A stretch of 45,332 nucleotides of DNA from positions 105,786-151,117 of the forward strand of contig JAPLTG010000007.1 in NCBI GenBank assembly GCA_026398255.1, given 5' to 3'. The position numbers and the translations under genes were made by a program. Shown here in pieces: positions 28,197-37,464 of the stretch (positions are counted from its first letter, which is position 1; the number at the start of each line of letters is the position of its first letter). Below the pieces are notes generated by a model. It had not been told where the DNA came from. It ran no database searches and worked only from the letters and a program-made list of their open reading frames with translations. Source of the DNA: Verrucomicrobiota bacterium (GTDB taxonomy: Bacteria > Verrucomicrobiota > Verrucomicrobiia > Chthoniobacterales > Terrimicrobiaceae).

Positions 28197-28960
28197 AGAA
28201 ACGGATCGTCATCAAACTCGGCACCGGGGTGCTCTCCACGCCCGCCGGAAAATCGCTGGATACCGACCAGTTCACACGCCTCGCCGTCGAAATCGCCGCC
28301 CTCCAAAAAGAGGGTCACTCCTGCATCCTGGTGAGCAGTGCCGCGATCGCCGCTGGCGTGAGAGTCCTCAAGCTCAAACAACGCCCCGACGACCTCTCGG
28401 GTAAGCAGGCATGCGCGGCGGCCGGTCAGCCCGAGCTGATGAGGCTCTACGCCACTTCATTTAAAAAGCACGGATTCGCCGTCGCCCAACTTCTCCTCAC
28501 GCACGGCGACATCGATAGCTTCATGCGCCGCGACAACGCCCGCAACACGCTCGACTGTCTGCTCGAGCGCGGAGCCATTCCGATCATCAACGAAAATGAC
28601 TCCGTTGCGGTCGAGGAACTCCGATTTGGCGACAACGACCGACTTTCCGCTGAAGTCGCGATTCTTGCCGAGGCAGACAATTTGATCATTTTGACGAGTG
28701 TCGATGGCCTCCAGGACTCGAATGGCAAGCGGGTTGAAAAAGTCCGCAACATCTCCGAGGCGCTCCGCTTCGTTCGTCCAGACAAGGGCGCGGAGTCGGT
28801 GGGCGGAATGAAAACGAAGCTCGAGGCGGTGCGCAAAGTCTCCGCGGCCGGTATCTCCGCGCACATCCTCGATGGACGCAAGCCCGGCCAAATCCTCGGG
28901 GCGCTCCACGGCAAAGATGTGGGAACCGCCTTTTCGGCCAGCCCGCGAATCAAGCCATGA
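28193..28960 (+). CDS. proB: Glutamate 5-kinase, short form without PUA domain
   Basis: 255 aa. Amino-acid-kinase fold: KKRIVIKLGTGVLSTP, LVSSAAIAAGVRVL, IPIINENDSVAVEEL, FGDNDRLSAEVA and VGGMKTKLEAVRK. It phosphorylates glutamate in the first step of proline synthesis. The C-terminal PUA domain of about 100 residues found in many ProB proteins is missing; the stop is clean and the next gene overlaps by ATGA, so this is the natural form rather than a truncation. proA is not adjacent. Confidence 0.94.
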   Translation: MKKRIVIKLGTGVLSTPAGKSLDTDQFTRLAVEIAALQKEGHSCILVSSAAIAAGVRVLKLKQRPDDLSGKQACAAAGQPELMRLYATSFKKHGFAVAQLLLTHGDIDSFMRRDNARNTLDCLLERGAIPIINENDSVAVEELRFGDNDRLSAEVAILAEADNLIILTSVDGLQDSNGKRVEKVRNISEALRFVRPDKGAESVGGMKTKLEAVRKVSAAGISAHILDGRKPGQILGALHGKDVGTAFSASPRIKP

Positions 28961-29823
28961 GGCTCGCTGTCGTCGTTTGGGCGATCGGAAGAAACACCCT
29001 CACCGATCTCGTTCGCCAAAAGGTTTTTTATTTCCTGCTGATCTTCGCGCTGCTGGTCATCGGGAATTCCGCCTTCATCGCGAAGCTGTCATTCCAAGAG
29101 CAATTTCAGATGTTAAAAGACATCTCGCTCGGGGCCATGTCGGTCTTCAGTTCACTCCTTGCCATCCTTGCCACGGCGAATTTTTTGCCAAAGGACATGG
29201 AGGACCGCACGATTTACACGATCCTCGCCAAGCCAGTGCCTCGGCATTGCTACTTGCTGGGAAAACTCTGCGGCATCCTCGCCCTGCTCGCTATCGCGAT
29301 TTTGTTGATGAGTGGTTTGTTTCTCGGCGTCCTTTGGCTTGGTGAAAGCACCGCTCTGGCCGAGACGCGGGCGCAATTCGCCTCGGCCTCGCCCGAGGAT
29401 TTGGCGCTCGCTATCAAGGAGGTCACTGCCTCGACTTTCAATGCCAACCTTCTCCCGGGCATCCTCATCATTTTCATCAAGGCCGCCCTGCTGGCCTCGC
29501 TGACGCTGTTTATTTCCACATTCGCCACCTCCTCGATCTTCACGATCTTGATGGCTGTGGCGCTCTATTTCATCGGGCACTTGCAGGCTACGGCCCGCGA
29601 ATACTGGCTCTCGGGCGTGGATGTCGATTGGTGGTCGCGCCTGCTCACGGCGATTGTGGCTCTGCTCTTTCCCGACCTGCAGGCCTTCAACCTCACCGAT
29701 GACATCATCGCGGGCACGGCGATTTCTTTGAAGCTCTTCCTCGGCACAGCGGCGCTCGGCGGGATTTATATCGCCGTGTATTTCGCGCTCTCCGCGTTCG
29801 TGTTCTCCGGCCGCGAACTATGA
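28957..29823 (+). CDS. ABC-2 type transporter permease
   Basis: 288 aa with about six membrane helices. An early segment has VRQKVFYFLLIFALLVIGNS, and the conserved loop EDRTIYTILAKPVPRHCYLL resembles permeases of ABC-2 exporters. A large loop (about 125-165) follows helix 4. No ATP-binding subunit is encoded nearby, so its partner must lie elsewhere or it works with a shared ATPase. It overlaps proB and the next gene by ATGA on both sides. Confidence 0.8.
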   Translation: MRLAVVVWAIGRNTLTDLVRQKVFYFLLIFALLVIGNSAFIAKLSFQEQFQMLKDISLGAMSVFSSLLAILATANFLPKDMEDRTIYTILAKPVPRHCYLLGKLCGILALLAIAILLMSGLFLGVLWLGESTALAETRAQFASASPEDLALAIKEVTASTFNANLLPGILIIFIKAALLASLTLFISTFATSSIFTILMAVALYFIGHLQATAREYWLSGVDVDWWSRLLTAIVALLFPDLQAFNLTDDIIAGTAISLKLFLGTAALGGIYIAVYFALSAFVFSGREL

Positions 29824-30593
29824 AGTGGCGCCAAGTTGCGGCGGTTTTGCTGTTGGCGCTTTGCGGCGCGGCGATGTTGCCCTTGCAAGGCCGACTCGCC
29901 AGCGCGGCGCAGGCTGCTCATTTCCGGAAAACCTCGCTGGATATTGGACTGCGGGAGCGCATCGGCCAGGCGGGATTCCTTGCCGCGCTCAGTGGATTCC
30001 GCTCCCCCCTCGCGGCGATTCTTTGGATTGAGGCCCACAGCGCTTGGGAAAATACCGAGTGGGGCCGGATGGCCGGCTTGTTCGATACCGTCACCACCCT
30101 TCAACCGCGCTCGCTCACCTACTGGGACATGGCGTCGTGGCACATGGCGTGGAATGCCTCGATTGCCGCGCTTCAAAACGAAAAGCAGCCCAGCGAGGCG
30201 CTTCGAATCAAGGCCCAGCGCGAATACATCCACCTCGGCCGTGATTTTTTAGAGCGCGGAATCAAAAACAATCCGGACCGCTACCAACTCTATCTCCAGC
30301 TCGCGGTCCTGCTGCGTGACAAACTCGAGGACCACTGCGCGGCGTCGGAGTCTTTTGCGAAAGCTGCCTCGTTCCCCGACGCCCCGTCCTACGCGGCGCG
30401 ATTCGCGGGTTACGAACTCGCCAAATGCCCGGGCCGCGAACGAGACGCCTACGAAAAACTCCGCGCCCTCTGGGTGCAGGGTGAAAAACAACGCCTCCCC
30501 TCGCTGATTAATCTCCTCCGCGATATGGAAATCAGGCTGGATATTCCAGCCGACGAGAGAATAGATTCCACCCCTGCTTTTCGGCAGAACTGA
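29820..30593 (+). CDS. Signal-anchored protein with TPR-like repeats, unknown function
   Basis: 257 aa. One N-terminal hydrophobic segment (WRQVAAVLLLALCGAAML) is followed by a helical periplasmic region. Segments such as LGRDFLERGIKNNPDRYQLY and AASESFAKAASFPDAPSYAA look like degenerate tetratricopeptide repeats. It overlaps the permease gene by ATGA, so the two may act together, for example in envelope assembly (inference). Confidence 0.7.
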   Translation: MKWRQVAAVLLLALCGAAMLPLQGRLASAAQAAHFRKTSLDIGLRERIGQAGFLAALSGFRSPLAAILWIEAHSAWENTEWGRMAGLFDTVTTLQPRSLTYWDMASWHMAWNASIAALQNEKQPSEALRIKAQREYIHLGRDFLERGIKNNPDRYQLYLQLAVLLRDKLEDHCAASESFAKAASFPDAPSYAARFAGYELAKCPGRERDAYEKLRALWVQGEKQRLPSLINLLRDMEIRLDIPADERIDSTPAFRQN

Positions 30594-30599
30594 ATTTCC

Positions 30600-31322
30600 A
30601 TGCGTTTCGCCATTTTCGGAGACATCCACGCCAACCTTCACGCGCTTCAAGCCGTGTTGGAGGACATTCGCGACCAAGGTTGCACCCACTCGATCTGCAT
30701 GGGCGACATCGTCGGCTACAACGCCTTCCCGAAGGAATGCCTCGCCATCGTTCGGGAACTCGATTGCCCGACCGTCATGGGCAACCACGACGAACAAGTT
30801 TCCATGGACTCCACGCAGGAGGGCCTGAATCCCCTGGCAGAGGAAGCGCTGGATTGGACACGCAACCGGCTCGATGATTCCGAAAAAAAATGGCTGAGAG
30901 GCCTTCGCTTTCAGCGCCTCGTGCGGGATTTCACCATCGTGCACGCCACGCTCGATACCCCGCACAAGTGGGGATATGTCACGACCGCGCTCGATGCGGC
31001 GGCGAGCTTCACCTACCAGCACACCACGCTATGCTTCATCGGCCACACCCACCGACCCGTGGTTTATGTGCGCGATGGATCGGTGAGCCTCCAGCCTTTC
31101 GAAACCTTTCAGATCGAGAAAAACAAAAAATATCTCGTCAATGTCGGAAGCGTCGGCCAACCACGCGATGGGGACTGGCGCTCGGCGTATTGCATTTACG
31201 ATACCGATAAAAACGAGCTGACCCTGCGCCGGATTCCCTACGATCTCGAGGGGGCCCAGCGCGCCATTCTCGAAGCCAAACTTCCCGAAAAGCTCGCGCT
31301 GCGCCTGGCGAACGGGCGATGA
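30600..31322 (+). CDS. Calcineurin-like metallophosphoesterase
   Basis: 240 aa. Metal ligands are in the usual order: FGDIHAN, MGDIVGYN, MGNHDEQ, VHATLD and GHTHRPVV. The length and motifs match the YfcE/diadenosine-tetraphosphatase-like branch of phosphoesterases that hydrolyse phosphodiesters or phosphomonoesters with two metals. The substrate is unknown. It lies 6 nt after the TPR-like gene and 3 nt before the glycosyltransferase gene, within the same run. Confidence 0.9.
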   Translation: MRFAIFGDIHANLHALQAVLEDIRDQGCTHSICMGDIVGYNAFPKECLAIVRELDCPTVMGNHDEQVSMDSTQEGLNPLAEEALDWTRNRLDDSEKKWLRGLRFQRLVRDFTIVHATLDTPHKWGYVTTALDAAASFTYQHTTLCFIGHTHRPVVYVRDGSVSLQPFETFQIEKNKKYLVNVGSVGQPRDGDWRSAYCIYDTDKNELTLRRIPYDLEGAQRAILEAKLPEKLALRLANGR

Positions 31323-31325
31323 CCC

Positions 31326-32288
31326 GTGAGGCCCTCCTCCCTCCTTTTCATCAAGCCCGGCTCGATGGGCGATGTGATCCACGCCCTGCCCGTGGCGTCA
31401 TCCATCCACAACGCCTGGCCTGAAACGAAAATCACCTGGATCGTCGATCCCCGCTGGGAGCCGCTCCTAAAAGGGAATCCCGCCATCGATCGAATCCATC
31501 GCTTTCCGCGAGAGAATTTCCGTGGAGTCGCTGGCTTTGTGCGATCGATCCCTTGGTATCGCGACCTGAAGGCACTCAGGCCCGACATGGCGCTCGATCT
31601 CCAATGCCTCCTGCGAAGTGGGGTGATGGCTTCCTGTAGCGGAGCTCAAACCATTTTCGGGTTGGACGACGCCCGCGAGGGAGCCGGATTTTTTTACACG
31701 AATAAAATCCCCGTCCGCCGCGATGAACACGCCGTCACACGGTATTTGCGATCCATTCCGGCCCTCGGCATCGATCCGCTGACGCCTTGGCAGTGGAGCC
31801 TCCCGGCGGGCGAACCCTGCCGCGCGTTTTCGCCAACCGGGCCTTACATGATCCTGCACCCTTTCTCGCGCGGCGCAGGGAAGTCGATGGATGCTGCCTC
31901 GATCCGCGCCTTCGTGGATGCCTATTCAGGCTGCTGCCAAATCCTGCTCGTGGGTGCCGGATCGTGCGGGGAGGATTTGGGAAATCGAGTCGTCAATTTG
32001 CTTGGAAAAACGACCCTGTCGGAACTCATCTTCCTTCTTCGCGGCGCGAGTTTCGTCGTCAGCGTGGATAGCGGGCCGATGCACCTTGCTTCCGCTCTGG
32101 ATGTGCCGTTGCTCTCGATCCACACCTGGAGCGATCCGAGACTGGTCGGTCCCTATTCGGAGAAAGCCTGGATCTGGCAAGGCGGGGAAATCCGTCGCCA
32201 AAACCTCGCCGCTGCGCCTTTGCCGGAGCGAGCCTTCACGGACGCCGATGCGGCATCGATCAGCGAGTTCGTCGCGGGTCAGATGTAA
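31326..32288 (+). CDS. ADP-heptose:LPS heptosyltransferase family (GT9) protein
   Basis: 320 aa from a GTG at 31326. GT9 signatures: SSLLFIKPGSMGDVIHALPV at the N terminus, ILHPFSRGAGKSMDAA for nucleotide-sugar binding, and VVSVDSGPMHLASALDVPLL for the donor site. Such enzymes add heptose to the inner core of lipopolysaccharide on the cytoplasmic side of the inner membrane. It supports a diderm cell envelope. The last 10 nt overlap convergently with the FmdB-like gene. Confidence 0.9.
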   Translation: MRPSSLLFIKPGSMGDVIHALPVASSIHNAWPETKITWIVDPRWEPLLKGNPAIDRIHRFPRENFRGVAGFVRSIPWYRDLKALRPDMALDLQCLLRSGVMASCSGAQTIFGLDDAREGAGFFYTNKIPVRRDEHAVTRYLRSIPALGIDPLTPWQWSLPAGEPCRAFSPTGPYMILHPFSRGAGKSMDAASIRAFVDAYSGCCQILLVGAGSCGEDLGNRVVNLLGKTTLSELIFLLRGASFVVSVDSGPMHLASALDVPLLSIHTWSDPRLVGPYSEKAWIWQGGEIRRQNLAAAPLPERAFTDADAASISEFVAGQM

Positions 32289-32815
32289 TCAGTGATCTCG
32301 TAAAGCGCGGGATCGCGCTCGGCGGGTTTCCGACGGGCTTTCACGCCGCCAGAGCTGCCACCGCGCTCGGCTCCCTCGCCGCCCATGCCATCCGGAAAAT
32401 CCATATTTTCGAAGGCATCGCCGAATTCCTCCTCGAGCTTCTCGGGATCCTCGCCTGCTTCGAGCCGACGGATCATGTGTTCCATTTCCGCCGGCATTTT
32501 CTGGCCCGTCGCCTCGGTCATCTTGCGCATCATCTGGCCCAACGCACGCGGATCGGGATTGTTTTCATCCATCCCGGCCATGTCGCGCTCCATTTCGGCC
32601 ATCACCCGCTCCATGCGGGGGTCCATGTCATCCCCGGCGGGCATATCGGATTTCTCCTTTGCACGACCCGTGACGGCGAATTTGGAAACCATCCGCTCCA
32701 TCGGTGCTCCCGGTTTGTCGGGACAGCGCGGGGTTTTGGAGGCGTGGGCGAGACTGCGGGCAAAGAACGAATAAATCTTGTGCGTTTCCGGCGAGTAAAA
32801 TTCGTAAATGGGCAT
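32279..32815 (-). CDS. FmdB-like protein with degenerate zinc ribbon
   Basis: 178 aa. The start MPIYEFYSPETHKIYSF is the FmdB-family opening, which normally continues with two CxxC pairs. Here only one Cys remains (PRCPDKPGAP), so the zinc ribbon is probably lost. The rest is helical and Met/Glu-rich (RVMAEMERDMAGMDENNP), with a Gly-rich acidic linker near the end. The function of the family is unknown. The gene overlaps the convergent heptosyltransferase-like gene by 10 nt. Confidence 0.7.
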   Translation of the reverse strand: MPIYEFYSPETHKIYSFFARSLAHASKTPRCPDKPGAPMERMVSKFAVTGRAKEKSDMPAGDDMDPRMERVMAEMERDMAGMDENNPDPRALGQMMRKMTEATGQKMPAEMEHMIRRLEAGEDPEKLEEEFGDAFENMDFPDGMGGEGAERGGSSGGVKARRKPAERDPALYEITDYI

Positions 32816-32890
32816 GGATTGAAATCGTGGAGTGCGAAAAAATAAACTCTCTTCGGCGATCCGTCCACCGTCTGCTTGGAGGCCAAGGGG

Positions 32891-35725
32891 CTACTTCAAA
32901 ACTCCGCCGTGGGCTGGCCTCAAGAGCGCTTGGAACTCCTCGTTCGACCGGTATTTTTTAAACTCCTCGGTTTGACCCAAACCCTCGCGCATCGGGAGAC
33001 CGCCCAGCTCGATCGCCCGTCGGGCGGCTTGGAGACAGAGGGCTTGGTCGTCGTTTTCCGCAGCGGCTTTGGCGAGGCGATATTGGTTTTCGGCCACATC
33101 GGGTTCCGCCGCCACCAAGGCCCGGGCGGCGGCGAGTTGTTGTGTAACGAGGCGGGCTTCGATGGAGCAATCCACGGCGGCGCGGAGAAATTCGGGGTCT
33201 TTGGAAAAGGTCGTGATCGAGGGATCGAGAAAGGCCTGAAGTCCCTTTGTGTCTCCCGTGGCGAAGTGGAGCTCGAGCAAGGCGAGTGCGTCCTCGCGCG
33301 CGTCGGGCTTTTGGCGCAAGGCCTCCTCGCGCTCGGCGATTTGGCCCTGAAGTTTCTTCCGATTCTCCGCGATGAAAAACATCCGCCAGAGTGGGATGTT
33401 GTTCGGGTCCTTCTCGATCGCAGCGTTGAACATTTCCAAGACGCCATCGAAGGCCCCGCGATCCCAGAGGATTTGGCTGAGACCATTTAGGCTTTCCCCA
33501 TTTCCCGGCCAGAGGGCGAGGGACTGCCGGTAGGCGCGCTCGGCCTCAGCCTCGAGTTTGCGGTGCCGGTAGAGATTGCCTGCCGTCGCGCGGAGCTTGG
33601 AGAACGAACGCTGGGCGTCATAGTCTCTCGCGTAGTCGGGATTTGAGAGAAGCTTTTGGGAATACGCGTTCCAGAATTCAAAATCCGCGCGCACCGATTC
33701 GGAGGGGATTTCTTTGAGCGGTTCGCGGTGGATTTTATAGACCAAACCCTGTGGCTCCGCGTGATCGTAGGACCACTCCAGCGGAAAACTTTCCTCGACG
33801 AAAAACTCGTGCGCGTCGCGGTTCTTCTCCCAGATCAACCGCGTGACGACGCTGTGCGGGATCGACGGCTCGGGTGATCCGATCTTCGCCGCCTCGTTCA
33901 TTTCTTTTTCCACGGCGGTGTTGATTTCGGCCTCGGTGGGAAAAATGAGCGGCTTCTTCGGATACATCGTTCCCCGGCCCAGCCAGCGCTCAAAAGCATT
34001 CGCGGGCTTTGGCCTCTCAGGCCCGTAGTGGTCGGCGAGATATTTTCGGTAGAGCGGCTCGCCCACGCCGTTTTGGGTGATGATGTAGAGATCGCGCTGG
34101 TCGAAGTTCGGATCGCGCTTCACGCCTGCAGCCTGGGAGCTCTCGCCGAGAATCATGTAGGTCGGGACGAAGCGGCCGGGATCTGTGCCGCCCAGCACCA
34201 CGCTGCCCTTCGGCAGGTCCTTCAACATGTCGTGGCCATACTCCCACCCGAACCAATGCCCCCGCTGGTTGCAGAATTCGTAGTTGAAAAACAACGGCCA
34301 CATCGGCAATGCGAGAAGCCCGTAGCGCATCCACGCCAATCTCGGCGCACGAGCAAAAAGCCAGAGGGCGCCCGCGACAAATCCCAGCCCGGCCAGCAAC
34401 GCAAAGACGAGATTTGTGTAGGTGTGGTAGGGCATTTGCAGCCACCAACCGGCATTGTCGATCGAGGCCCCATCCGCCACGGGCTGCAGGATCGCCGCAA
34501 GAACGAACGCGATTTCGAGGAGATAAATCCAAGTCCGCGCCGCCACATCGCGCAGCCGCAGCACCACCACCAATGCCACGAAGTAGGCCACCACACCGAG
34601 AGGCGTAAAACTCATCCCCAGCTTCGACCAAAAAAATCCAACCCACTCTTGAAGACGCTCGAGAAGGCCCCTTTTCGGCAGGCTGCCGGGTTCCTCGGCG
34701 GGCGTTTTGGCATGGCCCGAAGTGCCCATGAGTTTCCCAAGCGAGCGGAGGCTTTGTTCCGAGAGACTCCCGCCGTATTGCGAGCGGTTGAAGGAAAAAT
34801 AAAAACCCTCCGGAGTCCGCGTGTAGGCCCAATTCATCGGCGGGTTGGTTGAGGAGGCCAGCGGCATGTAGGCGTAAGGGAGAAGGCCGAGAACGACGAC
34901 AAATGGCAAATACGCAACCAAGCGCCACTCGACCCGAAATTTTTTTAAAACCACGAGCGCTACGAACCCCGCTGCCACGCAATAGAACAACCGGATCCCC
35001 GTTTTCAGCACCGGCATTTCCTCCGACAGGATCGCGAACCCTAAAAAGACGATCAACAGAGTGATGGCCGACGCGATAACGAGGTCCCAGAAAATCTCGC
35101 GGCGCACCAGCAACACCGCAAGGAGCGGGAGCGGCGCCAGCGCCACGCTGAGTTGGTGGTTGCTGAAGGACAGCGCCAACAGGAAAAAAGGCGTCATCAG
35201 CAGCGCCAGACTCTCCGGCCGCCGGAGCCAAGCGTAGAGGGAGGCCAGAAACATCCCGATCAGCAGAGCATGAAGCGTGTAAACTTCCGCGATGACGGCC
35301 TGCGACCACATCGAGGCGCTGAACGCGAAGAGCAGCGCCATGCTCACCGAGGCCGTGAAATTCAGCCCGCGCCAGCGAGTGATCCGCTCGCCGAGCATCC
35401 ATCGGGTGGAACTCGAAAAAAGCGCCGCCGCGAGGCCCGTGGCTGCGGCTCCGCAGACGCCGCTGAAGAGATTGATCTCCCAAGCCGCATTGCCGAGTGG
35501 AAGAAGTTGAAAAAGCCACGCCAGCAAGGTCCAGAGCGGGTATCCCGTGGGGTGGGGGACTCCAAGATGCTGCGCGGCGACGAGGAATTCCCCCGAGTCG
35601 AGAAGAGTGACATTGGGCGCTGCAGTCCAAAAATACACCGCACCCGCAAGGACCGCGGAGATCGATGCGGCCCACCCATCCGATCCCTCCCAAATCCTCT
35701 CAGGCCTGGTCGCTGGTTTTTCCAT
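32891..35725 (-). CDS. DUF2723-family membrane protein with C-terminal TPR-like region
   Basis: 944 aa from the ATG at 35725; the open frame reaches 35983, but the earlier part is a shadow of the HAD gene. About 11-13 membrane helices fill residues 20-500. TLLDSGEFLVAAQHLGVPHP and GYPLWTLLAWLF are the DUF2723 hallmark, distantly related to protein-O-mannosyltransferase-type GT-C enzymes. A large soluble part (about 500-944) includes helical TPR-like pairs such as GNGESLNGLSQILWDRGAFD. It probably acts in envelope glycosylation or export (inference). The start overlaps the HAD gene by 26 nt. Confidence 0.8.
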   Translation of the reverse strand: MEKPATRPERIWEGSDGWAASISAVLAGAVYFWTAAPNVTLLDSGEFLVAAQHLGVPHPTGYPLWTLLAWLFQLLPLGNAAWEINLFSGVCGAAATGLAAALFSSSTRWMLGERITRWRGLNFTASVSMALLFAFSASMWSQAVIAEVYTLHALLIGMFLASLYAWLRRPESLALLMTPFFLLALSFSNHQLSVALAPLPLLAVLLVRREIFWDLVIASAITLLIVFLGFAILSEEMPVLKTGIRLFYCVAAGFVALVVLKKFRVEWRLVAYLPFVVVLGLLPYAYMPLASSTNPPMNWAYTRTPEGFYFSFNRSQYGGSLSEQSLRSLGKLMGTSGHAKTPAEEPGSLPKRGLLERLQEWVGFFWSKLGMSFTPLGVVAYFVALVVVLRLRDVAARTWIYLLEIAFVLAAILQPVADGASIDNAGWWLQMPYHTYTNLVFALLAGLGFVAGALWLFARAPRLAWMRYGLLALPMWPLFFNYEFCNQRGHWFGWEYGHDMLKDLPKGSVVLGGTDPGRFVPTYMILGESSQAAGVKRDPNFDQRDLYIITQNGVGEPLYRKYLADHYGPERPKPANAFERWLGRGTMYPKKPLIFPTEAEINTAVEKEMNEAAKIGSPEPSIPHSVVTRLIWEKNRDAHEFFVEESFPLEWSYDHAEPQGLVYKIHREPLKEIPSESVRADFEFWNAYSQKLLSNPDYARDYDAQRSFSKLRATAGNLYRHRKLEAEAERAYRQSLALWPGNGESLNGLSQILWDRGAFDGVLEMFNAAIEKDPNNIPLWRMFFIAENRKKLQGQIAEREEALRQKPDAREDALALLELHFATGDTKGLQAFLDPSITTFSKDPEFLRAAVDCSIEARLVTQQLAAARALVAAEPDVAENQYRLAKAAAENDDQALCLQAARRAIELGGLPMREGLGQTEEFKKYRSNEEFQALLRPAHGGVLK

Positions 35726-36311
35726 GGTGATTCGGGGAGGTAACAAACACCCATGCCATGCCAGCTGATTTGGCTGCCTCGATGCCCGTCGGGCTGTCCT
35801 CGAAAACCACACAATCCCCTGGAGGAACTCCCAGAAGTTTCGCCGCAAGAAGGAACGGATCGGGGTGCGGCTTGCCTCGATCGTAATCCTCCGCGCAAAC
35901 CACCGCGTCGAACCAATCCTCGATCCCGAGAGCTCGCAGCGTGGCGATAACGAGGGCCCGGTGGCCGCCGGATGCCACAGCAAGCGGGCTCTTTCCGCAC
36001 AGGCTCCGGGCTAACCCCACGACTTCCTCCATCGGCGCGACCTCGGGAATGAGTTGGAAATAGTAATCCTCTTTCCGCCGCACGACAGCCTCGACATCCA
36101 TCGATAAGCCGAACCGCTCATTCAATGCCGCGACGATATGCGCCGTGGGCCGACCGCCCCATTCGTAAAAAAGCTCCTCGGGATATTGCCCGCCAAAATC
36201 CGCCATCGCCAGTGACCAAGCCCGATAGTGCAGCGGCATGTTGTCCGCCAGCGTGCCGTCACAATCAAAAATATAACCGCCAAATTCGCGGGCCGGGATT
36301 TCGAGTTTCAA
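35700..36311 (-). CDS. HAD-superfamily phosphatase (beta-phosphoglucomutase-like)
   Basis: About 203 aa from a TTG at 36311. The frame is open to an ATG at 36368, but that ATG lies inside the tRNA-Arg gene, so it cannot be the natural start. Motif I is GGYIFDCDGTLADNMPL. The helical cap has ELFYEWGGRPTAHIVAALNE. Motif II is PLAVASGGHRAL, motif III GKPHPDPFLLAAKLL, and motif IV VFEDSPTGIEAAKSAG. It hydrolyses or isomerises a small sugar or other phosphate; the substrate is unknown. No Shine-Dalgarno sequence precedes the TTG. Confidence 0.85.
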   Translation of the reverse strand: MKLEIPAREFGGYIFDCDGTLADNMPLHYRAWSLAMADFGGQYPEELFYEWGGRPTAHIVAALNERFGLSMDVEAVVRRKEDYYFQLIPEVAPMEEVVGLARSLCGKSPLAVASGGHRALVIATLRALGIEDWFDAVVCAEDYDRGKPHPDPFLLAAKLLGVPPGDCVVFEDSPTGIEAAKSAGMAWVFVTSPNHHGKTSDQA

Positions 36312-36341
36312 AAAAATGGCGGGGTGGGCAGCGGTGGAGTT

Positions 36342-36414
36342 TGTCCTCAGGTGGAATTGAACCACCATCTGAGCTTTAGGAGAGCCCTGCTCTATCCATT
36401 TGAGCTATGAGGAC
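36342..36414 (-). tRNA. tRNA-Arg (CCU anticodon)
   Basis: 73 nt fold a cloverleaf: acceptor GTCCTCA/TGAGGAC, D-stem GCTC/GAGC, anticodon stem GGGCT/AGCTC with loop CTCCTAA (anticodon CCT), T-arm GGTGG-TTCAATT-CCACC and discriminator A. It reads AGG. CCA is not encoded and would be added after transcription. It is on the minus strand, immediately upstream of the HAD gene. Confidence 0.96.
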
Positions 36415-36458
36415 TTTAAAATGGAGGCGGCTGCCGGGTTGGCTGCCGACCCTTGGGA

Positions 36459-36489
36459 AGTATGATCGGCGCGGAGGCTGATCAGGCAA
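36459..36489 (-). promoter_or_regulatory. Possible promoter for tRNA-Arg
   Basis: On the minus strand TTGCCT (36484-36489) and CATACT (36459-36464) resemble -35 and -10 boxes, spaced 19 nt. The -10 box is 45 nt before the tRNA 5' end, leaving a short precursor leader. Weak match. Confidence 0.3.
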
Positions 36490-36873
36490 CTACAAACACG
36501 CGACGCACTCGATCTCGACATCGAAGCCGAGGAGTTGGGTGCCGATCGTGGCGCGCGAGGGCGCAGAGTCGCCGAAGTAGCGGATGTAGACTTCGTTCAT
36601 CTCCTTGAAATTCTCGGCGGTGAGTTCCGTGAGATACACGCGGGAGCTGACGACATTCTGAAAATCGGCGCCAGCAGCAGCGAGGACCTTCTTCACATTT
36701 TCAAGAACGAGTTCGGTCTGACGGGCAATCGAGCCGCGCTCGATTTTGCCGGTGGCGGGATCCCACGGCGTCATGCCGGAAACAAAGACAAATTTTCCCT
36801 CGGCAACAACGCCGAGCGAGTAGGGACCAAGGGCGGGCGGACCGCCTGGCACATCGCGGAGTTTGGTTTTCAT
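36490..36873 (-). CDS. ridA: RidA/YjgF/YER057c-family deaminase
   Basis: 127 aa from the ATG at 36873; upstream in-frame starts add residues not typical of the family. Conserved parts: ALGPYSLGVVAEGKFVFVSG, VVSSRVYLTELTAENFKEM, the active-site region SAPSRATIG with the Arg, and the C-terminal VEIECVACL with Glu. RidA hydrolyses reactive enamine/imine intermediates from amino-acid metabolism. It stands alone upstream of the tRNA on the same strand. Confidence 0.93.
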   Translation of the reverse strand: MKTKLRDVPGGPPALGPYSLGVVAEGKFVFVSGMTPWDPATGKIERGSIARQTELVLENVKKVLAAAGADFQNVVSSRVYLTELTAENFKEMNEVYIRYFGDSAPSRATIGTQLLGFDVEIECVACL

Positions 36874-36942
36874 CGCGCGCATCTGAACGGATCGATGGCG
36901 GTGAGACAAGCGGGTAGTTTGAGATTTTCCCAAGCTCGAAGC

Positions 36943-37464
36943 TCACACGGCTTCGGGCATCTTGAAATATCCGGCGAGCTTTTGGTTTTCATTCTCATCG
37001 TCGAGGAGGCCGAATTCCCTCAACTCGTGCTGGAATAAACGCAGACCGGCGACTTCTTGGATCGGCAGCCATTGGCTGACATGGGCGAGAACCGTGCGCA
37101 GGTCGGTCTCGGCGGGACTTTCCTCGCACGATGCAATCGCCTGGCAGAATGCGGCGCGTTCTTTGAACGACTCAGGCGCTGGAGGGATTTCGATCCATGT
37201 GTCGGAGCGCATGGAGCGGGTGTCCCCGGCAAGCCAGAGAAGGGCGGCGCCTTCGCTGAGGCATGACCAGGTGTGGACATGAACTTGGAGGCCGCCTGGT
37301 CGGTTGCGCAGGATTTCAAAGAGAATGAGGGCGGTGTCTGCGAGCAGCATTCCCGGGCCGAAAAGCTCTATGCGCAGTTCCTTCCCGGCGCGGGCCAAGG
37401 CGGGTTTGAGTTGGTGCATCAAGGCGACGGGATCGCCGCCGGAGAGGTTCAGGTGGATGGTCAC
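36943..37464 (-). CDS. Unknown protein, possibly a degenerate ClpP/SppA-fold
   Basis: 173 aa. ELRIELFGPGMLLADTALIL then VHTWSCLSEGAALLWLAGDT and RSMRSDTWIEI recall the alternating strand-helix layout of ClpP/SppA serine proteases, where a residue near SCLSEGAALL would sit at the nucleophile. No complete catalytic triad can be identified, so enzymatic activity is doubtful and the family call is tentative. Its start overlaps the stop of the LysM gene by 4 nt (37461-37464), so the two are co-translated and may work together at the envelope. Confidence 0.6.
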   Translation of the reverse strand: MTIHLNLSGGDPVALMHQLKPALARAGKELRIELFGPGMLLADTALILFEILRNRPGGLQVHVHTWSCLSEGAALLWLAGDTRSMRSDTWIEIPPAPESFKERAAFCQAIASCEESPAETDLRTVLAHVSQWLPIQEVAGLRLFQHELREFGLLDDENENQKLAGYFKMPEAV

